Below are positions 19,334 through 28,073 of a stretch of 64,000 nt of DNA, piece by piece (the first letter of the stretch is position 1; the number at the start of each line of letters is the position of its first letter). The stretch is from Psychrobacter sp. bablab_jr014 (GTDB lineage: Bacteria > Pseudomonadota > Gammaproteobacteria > Pseudomonadales > Moraxellaceae). Location: contig NZ_JACDXT010000012.1 of NCBI RefSeq assembly GCF_016464015.1, positions 1-64,000 of the forward strand, read 5' to 3'. The position numbers and the translations under genes are program-made. The notes under the pieces were generated by a model. That model searched no databases, was not told the origin of the DNA, and saw only the letters and a program-made list of their open reading frames with translations.

Positions 19334-20911
19334 ATGGACATTATCAGTCATTTAACCCGTACCGTGACCCCTGCGGTCATCCATGACGACATTCATACTC
19401 ATGAACACGCCAATATGCTTGAGGCATTTTATGCCATTTTTGCAGCGCGTTTGGCAAATGAGGGCACCTACAACAATCTCGCCCGTGACAATATTGCTGC
19501 TGATGATGGCTCGTTGTTAAGCAAGGTTTGGACGGATGACGCCCAAAAAGAACAACTTACCGCTGAGCTGGCAAGTCATCACCACTTAGAAAAAGATGAG
19601 ACCCGTGCGCTTATTACAGCGGCTGCGCCTTTGGCGTATCACGAGCTGCACAGCTTAGCAGGTGCGACGCCTTTACCTGAATTTTTGCACAACAACCACA
19701 GCCGCTATGAGCCGCACATTCCGCTATGGGCCAGTGCTTTGTTGCCCGCAGCAACCGTTGCTACTGTACACGATGCCGAGCCTGTTGCCGCGACACCAGT
19801 TGGCAACGACAACGCCAAAGAAGGCAGTTTTATGAAGGCGCTATTGCCGATTGTGGGTTTGATTATTTTAAGTGCTTTGGCGTGGGCATTGTTAAAGGGG
19901 TGTCAGACCGATCCTGAGCCTGTCGGTATGCCAATGCAAGATGAACAAAGTGCTGAGGTGGCTTCAAACGGGACGGATAATACGGCGAATACAAACGATA
20001 CATCCGCTGCTATGGCCAGTCCTGCACCTGCCTCACTACGTATTGCCACAGGCACAAACAGCAGCTTGTATGCTTGCCGTATCAATGTGGGAGATGCTGC
20101 CTTACAATCGCAGATTATCAATGCAGTAAGCCGTGTATTTAGCGATGATGTTAATAAATGCCAAGCAGACGTGGATGATTATTATGCGATGGACATGCCA
20201 GCGATAGAGCAGCTCACCTCTGTCTTGCCCATTATCAAAAGCGTACCCAATGCCAGTATGCTCATCGAAGGCGATACCATTACCATCAACGCACCCGACC
20301 AAGCAGCATTGGAAAAAATGCTGGCTGACGTTCAGTCTGTTGCTCCAGCGATGCGTATCATCGCCGCGCCGCCGCTTGATGTAGATACCGCAGTCGCCGA
20401 GAGTATTGATGCCAGTGGTAATGCGCTGGATAATCTGAGCGAGCCACCCAATCCCCTTGACGTAGCGCGCGCGCTGAGCATGCAGGTGATTAACTTTGAA
20501 GTCGATAAAGCCGAGATTCCTGATGCCAACAAACCGCTACTTGACCGTGCGGTGGCCTTAATGCAGCAAGTACCCACCATGAGTCTGATGATTATCGGGC
20601 ATACCGATAAACAAGCCTCAGCAAGCTACAATATGCAGCTGTCAGAAAAGCGCGCACAAGCGGTTAAGGACTACATGGTCGCCCAAGGTGCCGATGCCAG
20701 CCGTCTGATGACCAAAGGCATGGGTGAGACCGATCCTGTGGCTGATAATGCCACAGAGCAAGGACGCTTCCGCAATCGCCGTATTGAATTTACCGTTTAC
20801 GACTCGGCCATGAGCGAAGGCAACGGCATTAGCCTAACTGCAGGCGACAGCGGTGACATTGATATGCAAAATAACAGTTTGAACGACACGGAAAATACGA
20901 GCGCGCAGTAA
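19334..20911 (+). CDS. DUF937-like membrane protein with C-terminal OmpA domain
   Basis: Protein of 525 residues: DUF937-like N-terminal domain, one membrane helix near 166-189 (LLPIVGLIILSALAWALL), BON-like region (about 235-345) containing Cys residues, and an OmpA C-terminal domain (about 383-490) with NFEVDKAEIPD, IIGHTDKQASASYN, LSEKRAQAVKDYM and GRFRNRRIEF. The OmpA domain should bind peptidoglycan diaminopimelate, so the protein likely bridges inner membrane and cell wall. ATG 19334 follows AAGGAG; a TTG sits directly before it. BON plus OmpA recalls ArfA/OmpATb architecture. Confidence 0.8.
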   Translation: MDIISHLTRTVTPAVIHDDIHTHEHANMLEAFYAIFAARLANEGTYNNLARDNIAADDGSLLSKVWTDDAQKEQLTAELASHHHLEKDETRALITAAAPLAYHELHSLAGATPLPEFLHNNHSRYEPHIPLWASALLPAATVATVHDAEPVAATPVGNDNAKEGSFMKALLPIVGLIILSALAWALLKGCQTDPEPVGMPMQDEQSAEVASNGTDNTANTNDTSAAMASPAPASLRIATGTNSSLYACRINVGDAALQSQIINAVSRVFSDDVNKCQADVDDYYAMDMPAIEQLTSVLPIIKSVPNASMLIEGDTITINAPDQAALEKMLADVQSVAPAMRIIAAPPLDVDTAVAESIDASGNALDNLSEPPNPLDVARALSMQVINFEVDKAEIPDANKPLLDRAVALMQQVPTMSLMIIGHTDKQASASYNMQLSEKRAQAVKDYMVAQGADASRLMTKGMGETDPVADNATEQGRFRNRRIEFTVYDSAMSEGNGISLTAGDSGDIDMQNNSLNDTENTSAQ

Positions 20912-20954
20912 TTTTACATATTTGAATAAGTAAAAACAGTTAGGTAGCAAGAAT

Positions 20955-20988
20955 CGCCAATAAGTTGAAAATTATTGGCGGTTTTTTT
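20955..20988 (+). terminator. Terminator after the OmpA-domain gene
   Basis: Perfect 9-bp stem CGCCAATAA/TTATTGGCG with an 8-base loop followed by GTTTTTTT. Confidence 0.9.
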
Positions 20989-21255
20989 ATGAGTAGTAGG
21001 GCGATGGTATTTATTATCATATCGGTTTACGCGCTTGCTACTGTTGATACCGTTAAGCCTTTTTTATAAGTAAACAGGATATAAAGCCATCATTTATAAA
21101 AGTCATTTTTATAAACAAAAATTCTTTACTAATTAAAAAATATTTTCTCATTACTTGACAATATTCCAACAATTCCTATAATTCTGAAAACCCTTCTTTT
21201 TAGTCTCGCTTATCATATCGTCCACTTGATGATAAGTCATCAGGACACTTTTCTT
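20989..21255. other. AT-rich region upstream of vgrG
   Basis: About 270 bases, clearly more AT-rich than the flanking core genes, with no gene visible. It should carry the vgrG promoter; AGGA at 21241-21244 may be the vgrG ribosome site. Confidence 0.5.
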
Positions 21256-24249
21256 ATGTTACTCAAAGATACCAAGCTGCATTACCTTGATATCAAGCAC
21301 GATACGCTTGCCGCTGATGTGTTTGCCCCCGTTGCGTTTATCAGCACGCATGCGGTGAATGCGCATCAATCGATAGACATACTTGTGTTCAGTTACGAGT
21401 TTTTAGATAGGATAGATTGTTTATCAATTGTCGGCAGTCAGGTGTGTTTGTCCACGCGGGCAGCGGCTTACACCCCCGTGACGCGTACGGGTATCGTACG
21501 CGGCGTGCATTATCAATACTCAGATGGTGCGCTGCATTTTTATCAGCTGTCTATTGTGTCGCCTGAGTGGCTACTCACCCAATCGGTGCACACGCGCAGC
21601 TTTTATGACCAGTCGTGTCTAGACATCGCAACCAGCGTATTAAGTGGTTATGGCTTTACGTGGCAAGTCGATGACGCGCTTGCTGCTATAGATATATTGC
21701 ACCAATCCTATCCACTACGCACTCAGCTTAATATGAGCGACTGGGAGTTTTTAACAGGCTTGTTTGCAGATTTGGGATTGATGTTTTATTGGGTCGCTGC
21801 CCCTGATGTGGACACGCTCGGCTATTGGCGCATTAGCAACACCGTGGGCAGTGATGAACAGGGCTTGGTCTATACCTACGGTCATGCGTCTGTACAATCA
21901 GGACAAGACACGCTAGAGGACATGCAATACATCGCCAAGCGATTGGGGGCTCAGCAAGTCACCGTACGTGCTGATGGACTGGCAGCGGATACCGTCTTTG
22001 AAGGCAGCGCTAGTGATGATGGTGAATTAAATGACGGCACGTCTATTACCTTACTGGCGACCCCATCACGAGTGATGAATGATGCCATGGCGACCGCCCT
22101 TGCTACACAGTGGGTCTCTGCCAACAAAGCGCATCGAGAAGCGCATTACATTAGTGGCGGACTGCGGGAAATGGCTGTTGGTCAACACGTCAGCGTACAG
22201 ATGCCCTACATGTGCAATACCCTCTCAGGCTACTGTCTGCGCGCACAAATCCTCGGTATCGAGCCTGATGACGACAGTGTCGCCTACCAGCACCAAAGTA
22301 TGATTGAAGCTTGGATCGATAGCGTCACGCAACACCAGCCCATACCCAAGCACGCCTATCAAAGTGCGCGTCATAGCGGCATCTGGGTATCGGCAAAGCT
22401 GCTCAATGATACTATCTCTTACGTCCCTTATCCCAGTCTTCAAGCCTTTGCCCATCGTCACTATCAAGGACTCACCCAAGCACGCACAGGGCAGAGCGTT
22501 GACCCCAGCTACCAAGCACCCATCACCACAGACGGTCTACACCAAAGCATCACCACCCCTGCCTATTCAGGTATCAGCGAACACGACGCAGGACGCACAC
22601 CGCCACTGCGCCAACTGCAACTGTCTTCAGGCAGCAGTCATGGCTGGCAATTTGCTGCCCGTGAGGGACAGCCCGTCTTACTGAACCACTGGTACGGTGA
22701 TACCGACAGCCCCATTATCCAGCGCGCACTGTACGACGGTATCGGTATGGGGGACAATGACGAGCGTGACATCACCGTAAGCAGTATAAACCCCGCGCAC
22801 CGTCACAACACCCAAGGCGGCGTCTCTCCAAGATGGCATGGCGCAGGTCTTGGACACTCACAGATTGATGATGATGACGGACATAGTGGCTGGGTATCTG
22901 GCATCGCCCAATACGGACTCAGTGCTGCTACAGAAACGTGGCTGGGCTTTGACGACACCCCAAACCGTCTGGGTATCCAGTGGAGCGTCAACACCGAGGC
23001 GCGCGCTAATGCCGCAGACCCAAACAAGAGTAGCATTGCCAGCTACAGCCCGCAGCAGCACAGTATTGAGCTTGGCGCCTTGCGTCATCGCTTTAGCAAC
23101 CACCAATCAGCAGACAGCGGACAAGGCTTTAAAGTCGTCACCGACAACAGCTTACACCTCACAGCACAGCAAGGCGTCCTCTTATCCACCTTTGGCATTC
23201 GTCACAGTCAGACCGAGCACGAGTCGGCATGGGTCAATGATGCAGGACAGCAGCAGCTTAAAATCAGCACCGAACTGTCCACCACCTACCAAGAGGCCAA
23301 ACAAGCACATCTACAAGACCCAAGCGCCCTACAAGCCGCCACCAGCGAAACTGAGCTCTTTAAGACTGCCGCGCAAATCATGGATGAGCGTCTAAACACC
23401 GAAGTCATGGGCGCCGCCGATGTGCTGATGGTCAGTCGTGACAGTATCTATAGCGCAGCGAGCAATACTCTAACCAATGCCCATACCATCATCCGCCAGT
23501 CTGGCAGTACGCAATCGGACATGATTGCAGGCAATAGCCGTATCGCTGCCGATAGCATCAGCTCACTATCAGGGGTAGGTGGACAAGCAGATAAGTCAGG
23601 CTGGCATATGAGTGCCAACACCAAAGCCGTAGCGATACAGGCACAAGGTGGTGAGCTGCAACTGCACAGTCAAGCGGCGATGACCGTTGGCAGTGAGGCA
23701 GGACAGGTGAATCTGGCAAGTCCAAAGCGCATCAAGCTACAAACCAAGGGCGGGGCGTCCATCACGATCGATGATAGTGGGGTGAAGCTGGTCTGCCCAG
23801 GGGAGATTAAGGTTAAGGCGGTGAAGAAGAGTTTGGTGGCGGGGATGAAAGTGAATGCACCAATGGTATCGCTACCAAAGTCTGGGTTGTTTAGTCGCCG
23901 CTTCGATTTTAGCCAACTGCTAGAAGAGGATGTTTTAACGGTAGGTAGAGAGTACAAAATTATTAACCATACTAAGGGGACTGAGTTTAGAGATGTATTA
24001 CCAGAGGATGGTAGAACACCTAGAATATATGGAACTGAACAAGACCAGATTGAAGTCATTATCATTGGTCATGAGGATGCTGAAAAGCTACTAATGATAG
24101 AAAATGAAATTGACAACAGTAACCATGATCACAAAAACGAAGAATGCTGTGCTCCTGAGGAGACTGATGACAGTAACACAGTTGAGTTTGATTCAGAGAC
24201 TGACACGAATGACAATTTAGAGGATGACTATCATGCGTTTGGTAATTAA
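21256..24249 (+). CDS. vgrG: Type VI secretion spike protein VgrG with C-terminal transthyretin-like extension
   Basis: Trimeric tail spike of the type VI system, which carries effectors out of the cell. The N-terminal part (about 1-520) is the gp27/gp5-like core, with YPLRTQLNMSDWEFLTGLFADLGL and RQLQLSSGSSHGWQFAAREGQPVLL; a DUF2345 region (about 590-860) forms the needle, ending GGASITIDDSGVKL. From about residue 876 a tail follows with a transthyretin-like module (GREYKIINHTKGTEFRDVLPEDGRTPRIYG) and a very acidic end. The DNA turns AT-rich near 23930, where the tail begins. The start is uncertain: ATG 21256 (997 aa) has AGGA upstream, and ATG 21229 is in frame. No other T6SS gene is nearby. 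Confidence 0.93.
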   Translation: MLLKDTKLHYLDIKHDTLAADVFAPVAFISTHAVNAHQSIDILVFSYEFLDRIDCLSIVGSQVCLSTRAAAYTPVTRTGIVRGVHYQYSDGALHFYQLSIVSPEWLLTQSVHTRSFYDQSCLDIATSVLSGYGFTWQVDDALAAIDILHQSYPLRTQLNMSDWEFLTGLFADLGLMFYWVAAPDVDTLGYWRISNTVGSDEQGLVYTYGHASVQSGQDTLEDMQYIAKRLGAQQVTVRADGLAADTVFEGSASDDGELNDGTSITLLATPSRVMNDAMATALATQWVSANKAHREAHYISGGLREMAVGQHVSVQMPYMCNTLSGYCLRAQILGIEPDDDSVAYQHQSMIEAWIDSVTQHQPIPKHAYQSARHSGIWVSAKLLNDTISYVPYPSLQAFAHRHYQGLTQARTGQSVDPSYQAPITTDGLHQSITTPAYSGISEHDAGRTPPLRQLQLSSGSSHGWQFAAREGQPVLLNHWYGDTDSPIIQRALYDGIGMGDNDERDITVSSINPAHRHNTQGGVSPRWHGAGLGHSQIDDDDGHSGWVSGIAQYGLSAATETWLGFDDTPNRLGIQWSVNTEARANAADPNKSSIASYSPQQHSIELGALRHRFSNHQSADSGQGFKVVTDNSLHLTAQQGVLLSTFGIRHSQTEHESAWVNDAGQQQLKISTELSTTYQEAKQAHLQDPSALQAATSETELFKTAAQIMDERLNTEVMGAADVLMVSRDSIYSAASNTLTNAHTIIRQSGSTQSDMIAGNSRIAADSISSLSGVGGQADKSGWHMSANTKAVAIQAQGGELQLHSQAAMTVGSEAGQVNLASPKRIKLQTKGGASITIDDSGVKLVCPGEIKVKAVKKSLVAGMKVNAPMVSLPKSGLFSRRFDFSQLLEEDVLTVGREYKIINHTKGTEFRDVLPEDGRTPRIYGTEQDQIEVIIIGHEDAEKLLMIENEIDNSNHDHKNEECCAPEETDDSNTVEFDSETDTNDNLEDDYHAFGN

Positions 24250-24766
24250 TGCTTTATGTAAAATGGTACTCTTGCCTGTAATGTTAGCTGCCAGCGCTAT
24301 CAGCTGTGTAAGTGCCAAGCCTTTGTCCGAAGTTCCGACAGCATCTGCAATAGTAAAAAATCAAAATGTGCAGTTAGAGTTCGATACCATTTACGGGTTT
24401 GATGAGATATGTAATCGAAGAAAATCTGTTATCACATGGTCTACTATAGAGAAGGATCTAACGAAATATGGTATAGGAATGGATAAAGTTAACTGGTTAT
24501 TTTCCTCTGATACCTGCACTAAAGTAGTTGATCCAAAGCTCAACTACTTAACCATTAGAGAGCTTAGAGACAAAGATAGCTCTCTATATGTTTATTATAT
24601 TTACCATACTAGAGAAAATAAAAGAGTTTTAGTAAAAATTATCCGTAATAGTAGTATCCAGCCAATGTCTCAAGGTAAACGTGAATATTTTGGTGATATG
24701 AATGACTTTCCTGATGGGAAGTTTGTTATAGATAAGTATATTGATAGTAAGAAATATTTCTACTAA
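24233..24766 (+). CDS. Small exported protein between vgrG and effector; candidate immunity or accessory protein
   Basis: About 177 residues with a clear signal peptide (hydrophobic VLLPVMLAASAISCVSA); cleavage is most likely after VSA, though the Cys in AISC could be a weak lipobox. The mature part is polar with several Cys and Tyr and no family I recognise. The ATG at 24233 overlaps the vgrG end by 17 bases and has AGAGG upstream, indicating translational coupling. Location suggests a periplasmic immunity protein or effector adaptor, but this is inference only. The DNA is AT-rich, unlike the vgrG body. Confidence 0.65.
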   Translation: MRLVINALCKMVLLPVMLAASAISCVSAKPLSEVPTASAIVKNQNVQLEFDTIYGFDEICNRRKSVITWSTIEKDLTKYGIGMDKVNWLFSSDTCTKVVDPKLNYLTIRELRDKDSSLYVYYIYHTRENKRVLVKIIRNSSIQPMSQGKREYFGDMNDFPDGKFVIDKYIDSKKYFY

Positions 24767-24864
24767 ATAATTAATATTGCAAGTTAATTTGATATTTAAA
24801 TCATCGAAAATTTTTCAAATAATATTTAATTCATCTGATTAATTTTTTAAGAATTAGGATATAA

Positions 24865-27195
24865 ATGATGTCATATCCAAAACCGCTACCAATTCAAAAT
24901 ATTCAATTTGATGCTGATAGGCATGGTTTTATGTGTGCGCTTTCTCGTAGAGAGTCTAGCTCAAATTTATTACTTCCTCATAGTGATGAGATTAATAAAA
25001 ATGCAGCTTGGAATAAAAACTCTATCGGTTTCGTTGGTTATTTTCAATTTGGAGAGGATGCTCTCATTGACTGTGGTTATTATAATCCTAGAATAAAAAA
25101 CACAGATAAATATAGAAGTAATGATTGGACTGGTAGTTGGACAGGTAAGGATAATATAAAAACCTTTCAGGATTTTAGAGTTTCTGCTGATATTCAAATA
25201 AAAGCATTCAATATGTGGATAGATATTCAATGTTATCGAGCACGTAATTTAAATATTAACGAATTTTATGGAGTATGTATTGATAAGGTAGAAATTACAG
25301 AATCAGGATGTATTGCTGCTGGACACTTAAAAGGGCCAGAATCTGTATTAGAGTATCTTACGTCTGGAGGGGGTGTTAATGGTAAAGATAAATTTAATAC
25401 TAGTGTTGGGAACTATATCAGAGAGTTGGCTCACTACGACCTCGAAACCTGCTGTAATCGCAAAATATATATCACAGTTAAAGATAATAATAGCCCAGTG
25501 TCTGACATTGCAGTAAAAGTCGAATCTGAGTATAAAGCTGGAAAATACTATTCAAAAATAGGTAAAATTACAAATACTTATACTACAAACAAAGACGGTA
25601 AGATTCCTGTCATCATTCGCCATCCTGGTGCGGTAGTCAAAGTTACTGTTAATGGTAAATCGCAAACTATAACTCAAAAAGCTGATCAAAGACAAAGTTA
25701 CACTATAGACATAACAGGTAGTATCAAAGCAACTGGTACTCTCAGTCAGCCTGACACACCCAAGCCGCGCCCAGTTCCAAACAAATCACCTCAAGACCAA
25801 CGTAACGAACAAAACTTACAACAGCAAGCACAGCAGCTTTCTTCGTCCGAATCGCTCAAAGATGTTACCTTCAATATTACAATCGTTGAAGGTGATACCA
25901 AAAAGCCAATTACGAATATGCGCTATTACTTGGTGTATAAAAGCAGTTCAAAAGAGCATCGCACTAATAATCAAGGTACAGAATCTAATATTACAGCAAC
26001 TGTAGGTGAAGATATCGAAGTATGTGTCGCTGGTAAAAAAAGTTTGCAAACAGTAGGGAGTTTTACAGTAAGTAGCAATCATGAAGGTAAAACGATAAAT
26101 GTCTCACTACCTGTAGAATCTTTCAAATTAAAAGTTATTGATACAAACAAGGCTGTTGTCAAAAATTCTTATTTTATGATCTTTTACAGAGGTCGTAAAA
26201 TTGTCAAAAAAACTAACTCTCAAGGGTTTTTTAGTCTAAAGATGTTAGTAGGGTTTGTCTACGGATTTGGGCAAACTAATGGTACAGAACTTTTAAAAAT
26301 TAGATGTTTGGAAGGGATTGGCGAACAAATTATAGAAATTAATAGCTCAGCAAAATATACCGCGATGAGCATTAATATTATGCGTGGAATACCAGGATTT
26401 AATACTAAAAGCCAACATGTATCTAGCAGTAGTAATTCGTCTAAAGCAAGCCAAAAAAATGTAGAAACAAAAAAAATAGAGTCTAATACCCAAAAAAAAG
26501 GTAATCCTATTACTAGTGTGGTAACTTCTAAACCTACTAGTGATACGACTCGATATCATATTTATCATAACGGTAAAATAAAAAGACAAAATGCGAATGC
26601 TACTGGTTATGCTGAATTTATCTATTATGATGAAAATGGGGACAAACATAATCTAGGGAAGTCAAGTTACATTAAAGTTTCTAAGCTAAAAGCTGGTAAT
26701 AAGGTAATTGCTGGCAATGTTTATCTCATAGATCAACGGAAGCATACTTCATACAAAAAAGGTAATATTGGATATAAATGGAAAATAGTAAGTGATAGTA
26801 AGCGATATTATCTGAATGGAGTAACATTGGCTGCTACACTTGGTACAATGATGAGTTATGGGTATGAGGAATATATTGGCTCAGGTTGGAGTAATGTAAA
26901 AGGTCAATCTGTTGCGCCAAGTAGGACTCATAGGAATGGAGAGGCAGGCGATTTTAGATATCTTGGTAAGAAAAGAGCTCATATAAATGGTCCTGTACAT
27001 ACGACTTCGTCTACATTTGACCTGCAGGCAAATACTAGATTAGTAAAGCACTTTAAAAGATTTAAGTTTAATACTTTTTATACGGGAAATAAAGCAGCTA
27101 ATGGAGTAGCAAAAATTTCAGGTACTTCTTGGGCCCCAAATCACCATCATCATTTACACGTAGGAGGACATAGTTATGAAGTTGAAGATATATAG
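24865..27195 (+). CDS. Predicted T6SS peptidoglycan effector: lysozyme-like domain, transthyretin-like repeats, M15-like peptidase domain
   Basis: Protein of 776 residues with no signal peptide, as expected for VgrG-delivered cargo. About 1-190 resemble a lysozyme/SLT-type fold: ALSRRESSS with Glu30 as candidate catalytic acid, then IGFVGYFQFGEDALIDCGYY (54-73). Beta-sandwich modules of transthyretin/Ig type follow (about 196-285, 332-418, 419-500), with a Pro/Gln linker near 293-325. The C-terminal 575-776 show S-x-x-H689-x-x-G-x-A-x-D696 and W756 before H763-x-H765, matching the zinc ligands of M15/VanY-like peptidases. The protein may therefore cut both glycan and peptide. AGGAT precedes the paired ATGs. 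Domain calls are by eye, from weak similarity. Confidence 0.7.
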   Translation: MMSYPKPLPIQNIQFDADRHGFMCALSRRESSSNLLLPHSDEINKNAAWNKNSIGFVGYFQFGEDALIDCGYYNPRIKNTDKYRSNDWTGSWTGKDNIKTFQDFRVSADIQIKAFNMWIDIQCYRARNLNINEFYGVCIDKVEITESGCIAAGHLKGPESVLEYLTSGGGVNGKDKFNTSVGNYIRELAHYDLETCCNRKIYITVKDNNSPVSDIAVKVESEYKAGKYYSKIGKITNTYTTNKDGKIPVIIRHPGAVVKVTVNGKSQTITQKADQRQSYTIDITGSIKATGTLSQPDTPKPRPVPNKSPQDQRNEQNLQQQAQQLSSSESLKDVTFNITIVEGDTKKPITNMRYYLVYKSSSKEHRTNNQGTESNITATVGEDIEVCVAGKKSLQTVGSFTVSSNHEGKTINVSLPVESFKLKVIDTNKAVVKNSYFMIFYRGRKIVKKTNSQGFFSLKMLVGFVYGFGQTNGTELLKIRCLEGIGEQIIEINSSAKYTAMSINIMRGIPGFNTKSQHVSSSSNSSKASQKNVETKKIESNTQKKGNPITSVVTSKPTSDTTRYHIYHNGKIKRQNANATGYAEFIYYDENGDKHNLGKSSYIKVSKLKAGNKVIAGNVYLIDQRKHTSYKKGNIGYKWKIVSDSKRYYLNGVTLAATLGTMMSYGYEEYIGSGWSNVKGQSVAPSRTHRNGEAGDFRYLGKKRAHINGPVHTTSSTFDLQANTRLVKHFKRFKFNTFYTGNKAANGVAKISGTSWAPNHHHHLHVGGHSYEVEDI

Positions 27196-27748
27196 AGAAG
27201 CTATTGTAATTATTTTATTAGGAATTATGTTAATATCTTGTGATAAGCCTAATAAGAGGGTTGGCCTAAGTGATGATGGTAATAAATATTCCAATGATAT
27301 TATTAAAAATATAGAAAATTATAATGAAATCGGAAAGAATGGATATAAGAATATTTATGTTGGTAGTAAGTTTGATAGTAATTTCTTAAAAAAAAATACA
27401 GAGATTGTAGATGAATGCTTTAATGCTATAGAGAAGAATGGGGATGAAGATACATATTACCAAATAGAGAGAGGTGTGGTCTCTTTAATATATACTTCAG
27501 ATATTAACGTTAAGTCTTATACTGGTGTAAAAATAGGCGATAGGCTAGAAGACGTGTATAGTAAGCATAATAATGAGACTGCTGCGGTTTTAGATAACCC
27601 ATATGGAGAGCCTAAAAAAAATATAATAGTTACTTATTGGTACTCTCCAAAAAAAGATATGGGAATTCGTTATGATGTCGATGATGGTTTAGTCTCAGGA
27701 ATAAGTATTGGTGACTCCTCACTAGTATTCTTAGAAGGGTGTTTATAA
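27176..27748 (+). CDS. Lipoprotein overlapping the effector gene; candidate immunity protein
   Basis: 190 residues with a lipoprotein signal peptide (IVIILLGIMLISC, lipobox L-I-S-C with Cys at about residue 22). The C-terminal half has a BamE-like small-domain pattern: GVKIGDRLEDVYSKHN, then YDVDDGLVSGISIGD. Its ATG lies 20 bases inside the effector gene, so the two are co-translated. Membrane-anchored periplasmic immunity proteins are typical for peptidoglycan-cutting T6SS effectors, so this is the best candidate for effector neutralisation; not proven. Strongly AT-rich. Confidence 0.65.
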   Translation: MKLKIYREAIVIILLGIMLISCDKPNKRVGLSDDGNKYSNDIIKNIENYNEIGKNGYKNIYVGSKFDSNFLKKNTEIVDECFNAIEKNGDEDTYYQIERGVVSLIYTSDINVKSYTGVKIGDRLEDVYSKHNNETAAVLDNPYGEPKKNIIVTYWYSPKKDMGIRYDVDDGLVSGISIGDSSLVFLEGCL

Positions 27749-27786
27749 AATATTAAGAATGTACTATGAGATAAAGAAAAAATTTA

Positions 27787-28038
27787 CAATATGGCTTAAG
27801 CTCTACCACAGAAACGTGGCTTGGCTTTGACGACACCCTAAACCGTCTGGGTATCCAGTGGAGCGTCAACACCGAGGCGCGCGCAGATGCCACAGACCCA
27901 AGCAAGAGCAGCATTGCCAGCTACAGTCCGCAGCAGCACAGTATTGAGCTTGACGTCTTACGTTATCGCTTTAGCTACCATCAATCGGCAGACAGCGGAC
28001 AAGGCTTTAAAGTCCTTATTGACAATAGGCTCTTATAA
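27787..28038 (+). pseudogene. Internal vgrG fragment (remnant)
   Basis: In-frame stretch of 83 codons then TAA that aligns without gaps to 22909-23155 of the intact vgrG (about 88% identical bases by hand count over roughly 240 positions). It encodes the DUF2345-border segment WLGFDDTLNRLGIQWSVN and ends after GQGFKVLIDNRLL. It has no start codon, no ribosome site and neither end of the gene, so it is a decayed partial copy. GC content is like vgrG and unlike the AT-rich genes just upstream. Confidence 0.85.
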
Positions 28039-28073
28039 AATCAATGATTAAGTTGCAGACAAATAATCAAACC

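Noticed and set aside
22838..23395. 185-codon open frame inside vgrG in another frame
   Set aside because: Overlaps a conserved VgrG region entirely; Ser/Thr/Arg-rich shadow translation with no domain.
21226..24249. Reading the vgrG end and neighbours as an Rhs/PAAR toxin system
   Set aside because: No YD repeats, no PAAR motif and no Rhs core are visible; the cargo looks like separate peptidoglycan hydrolase domains.
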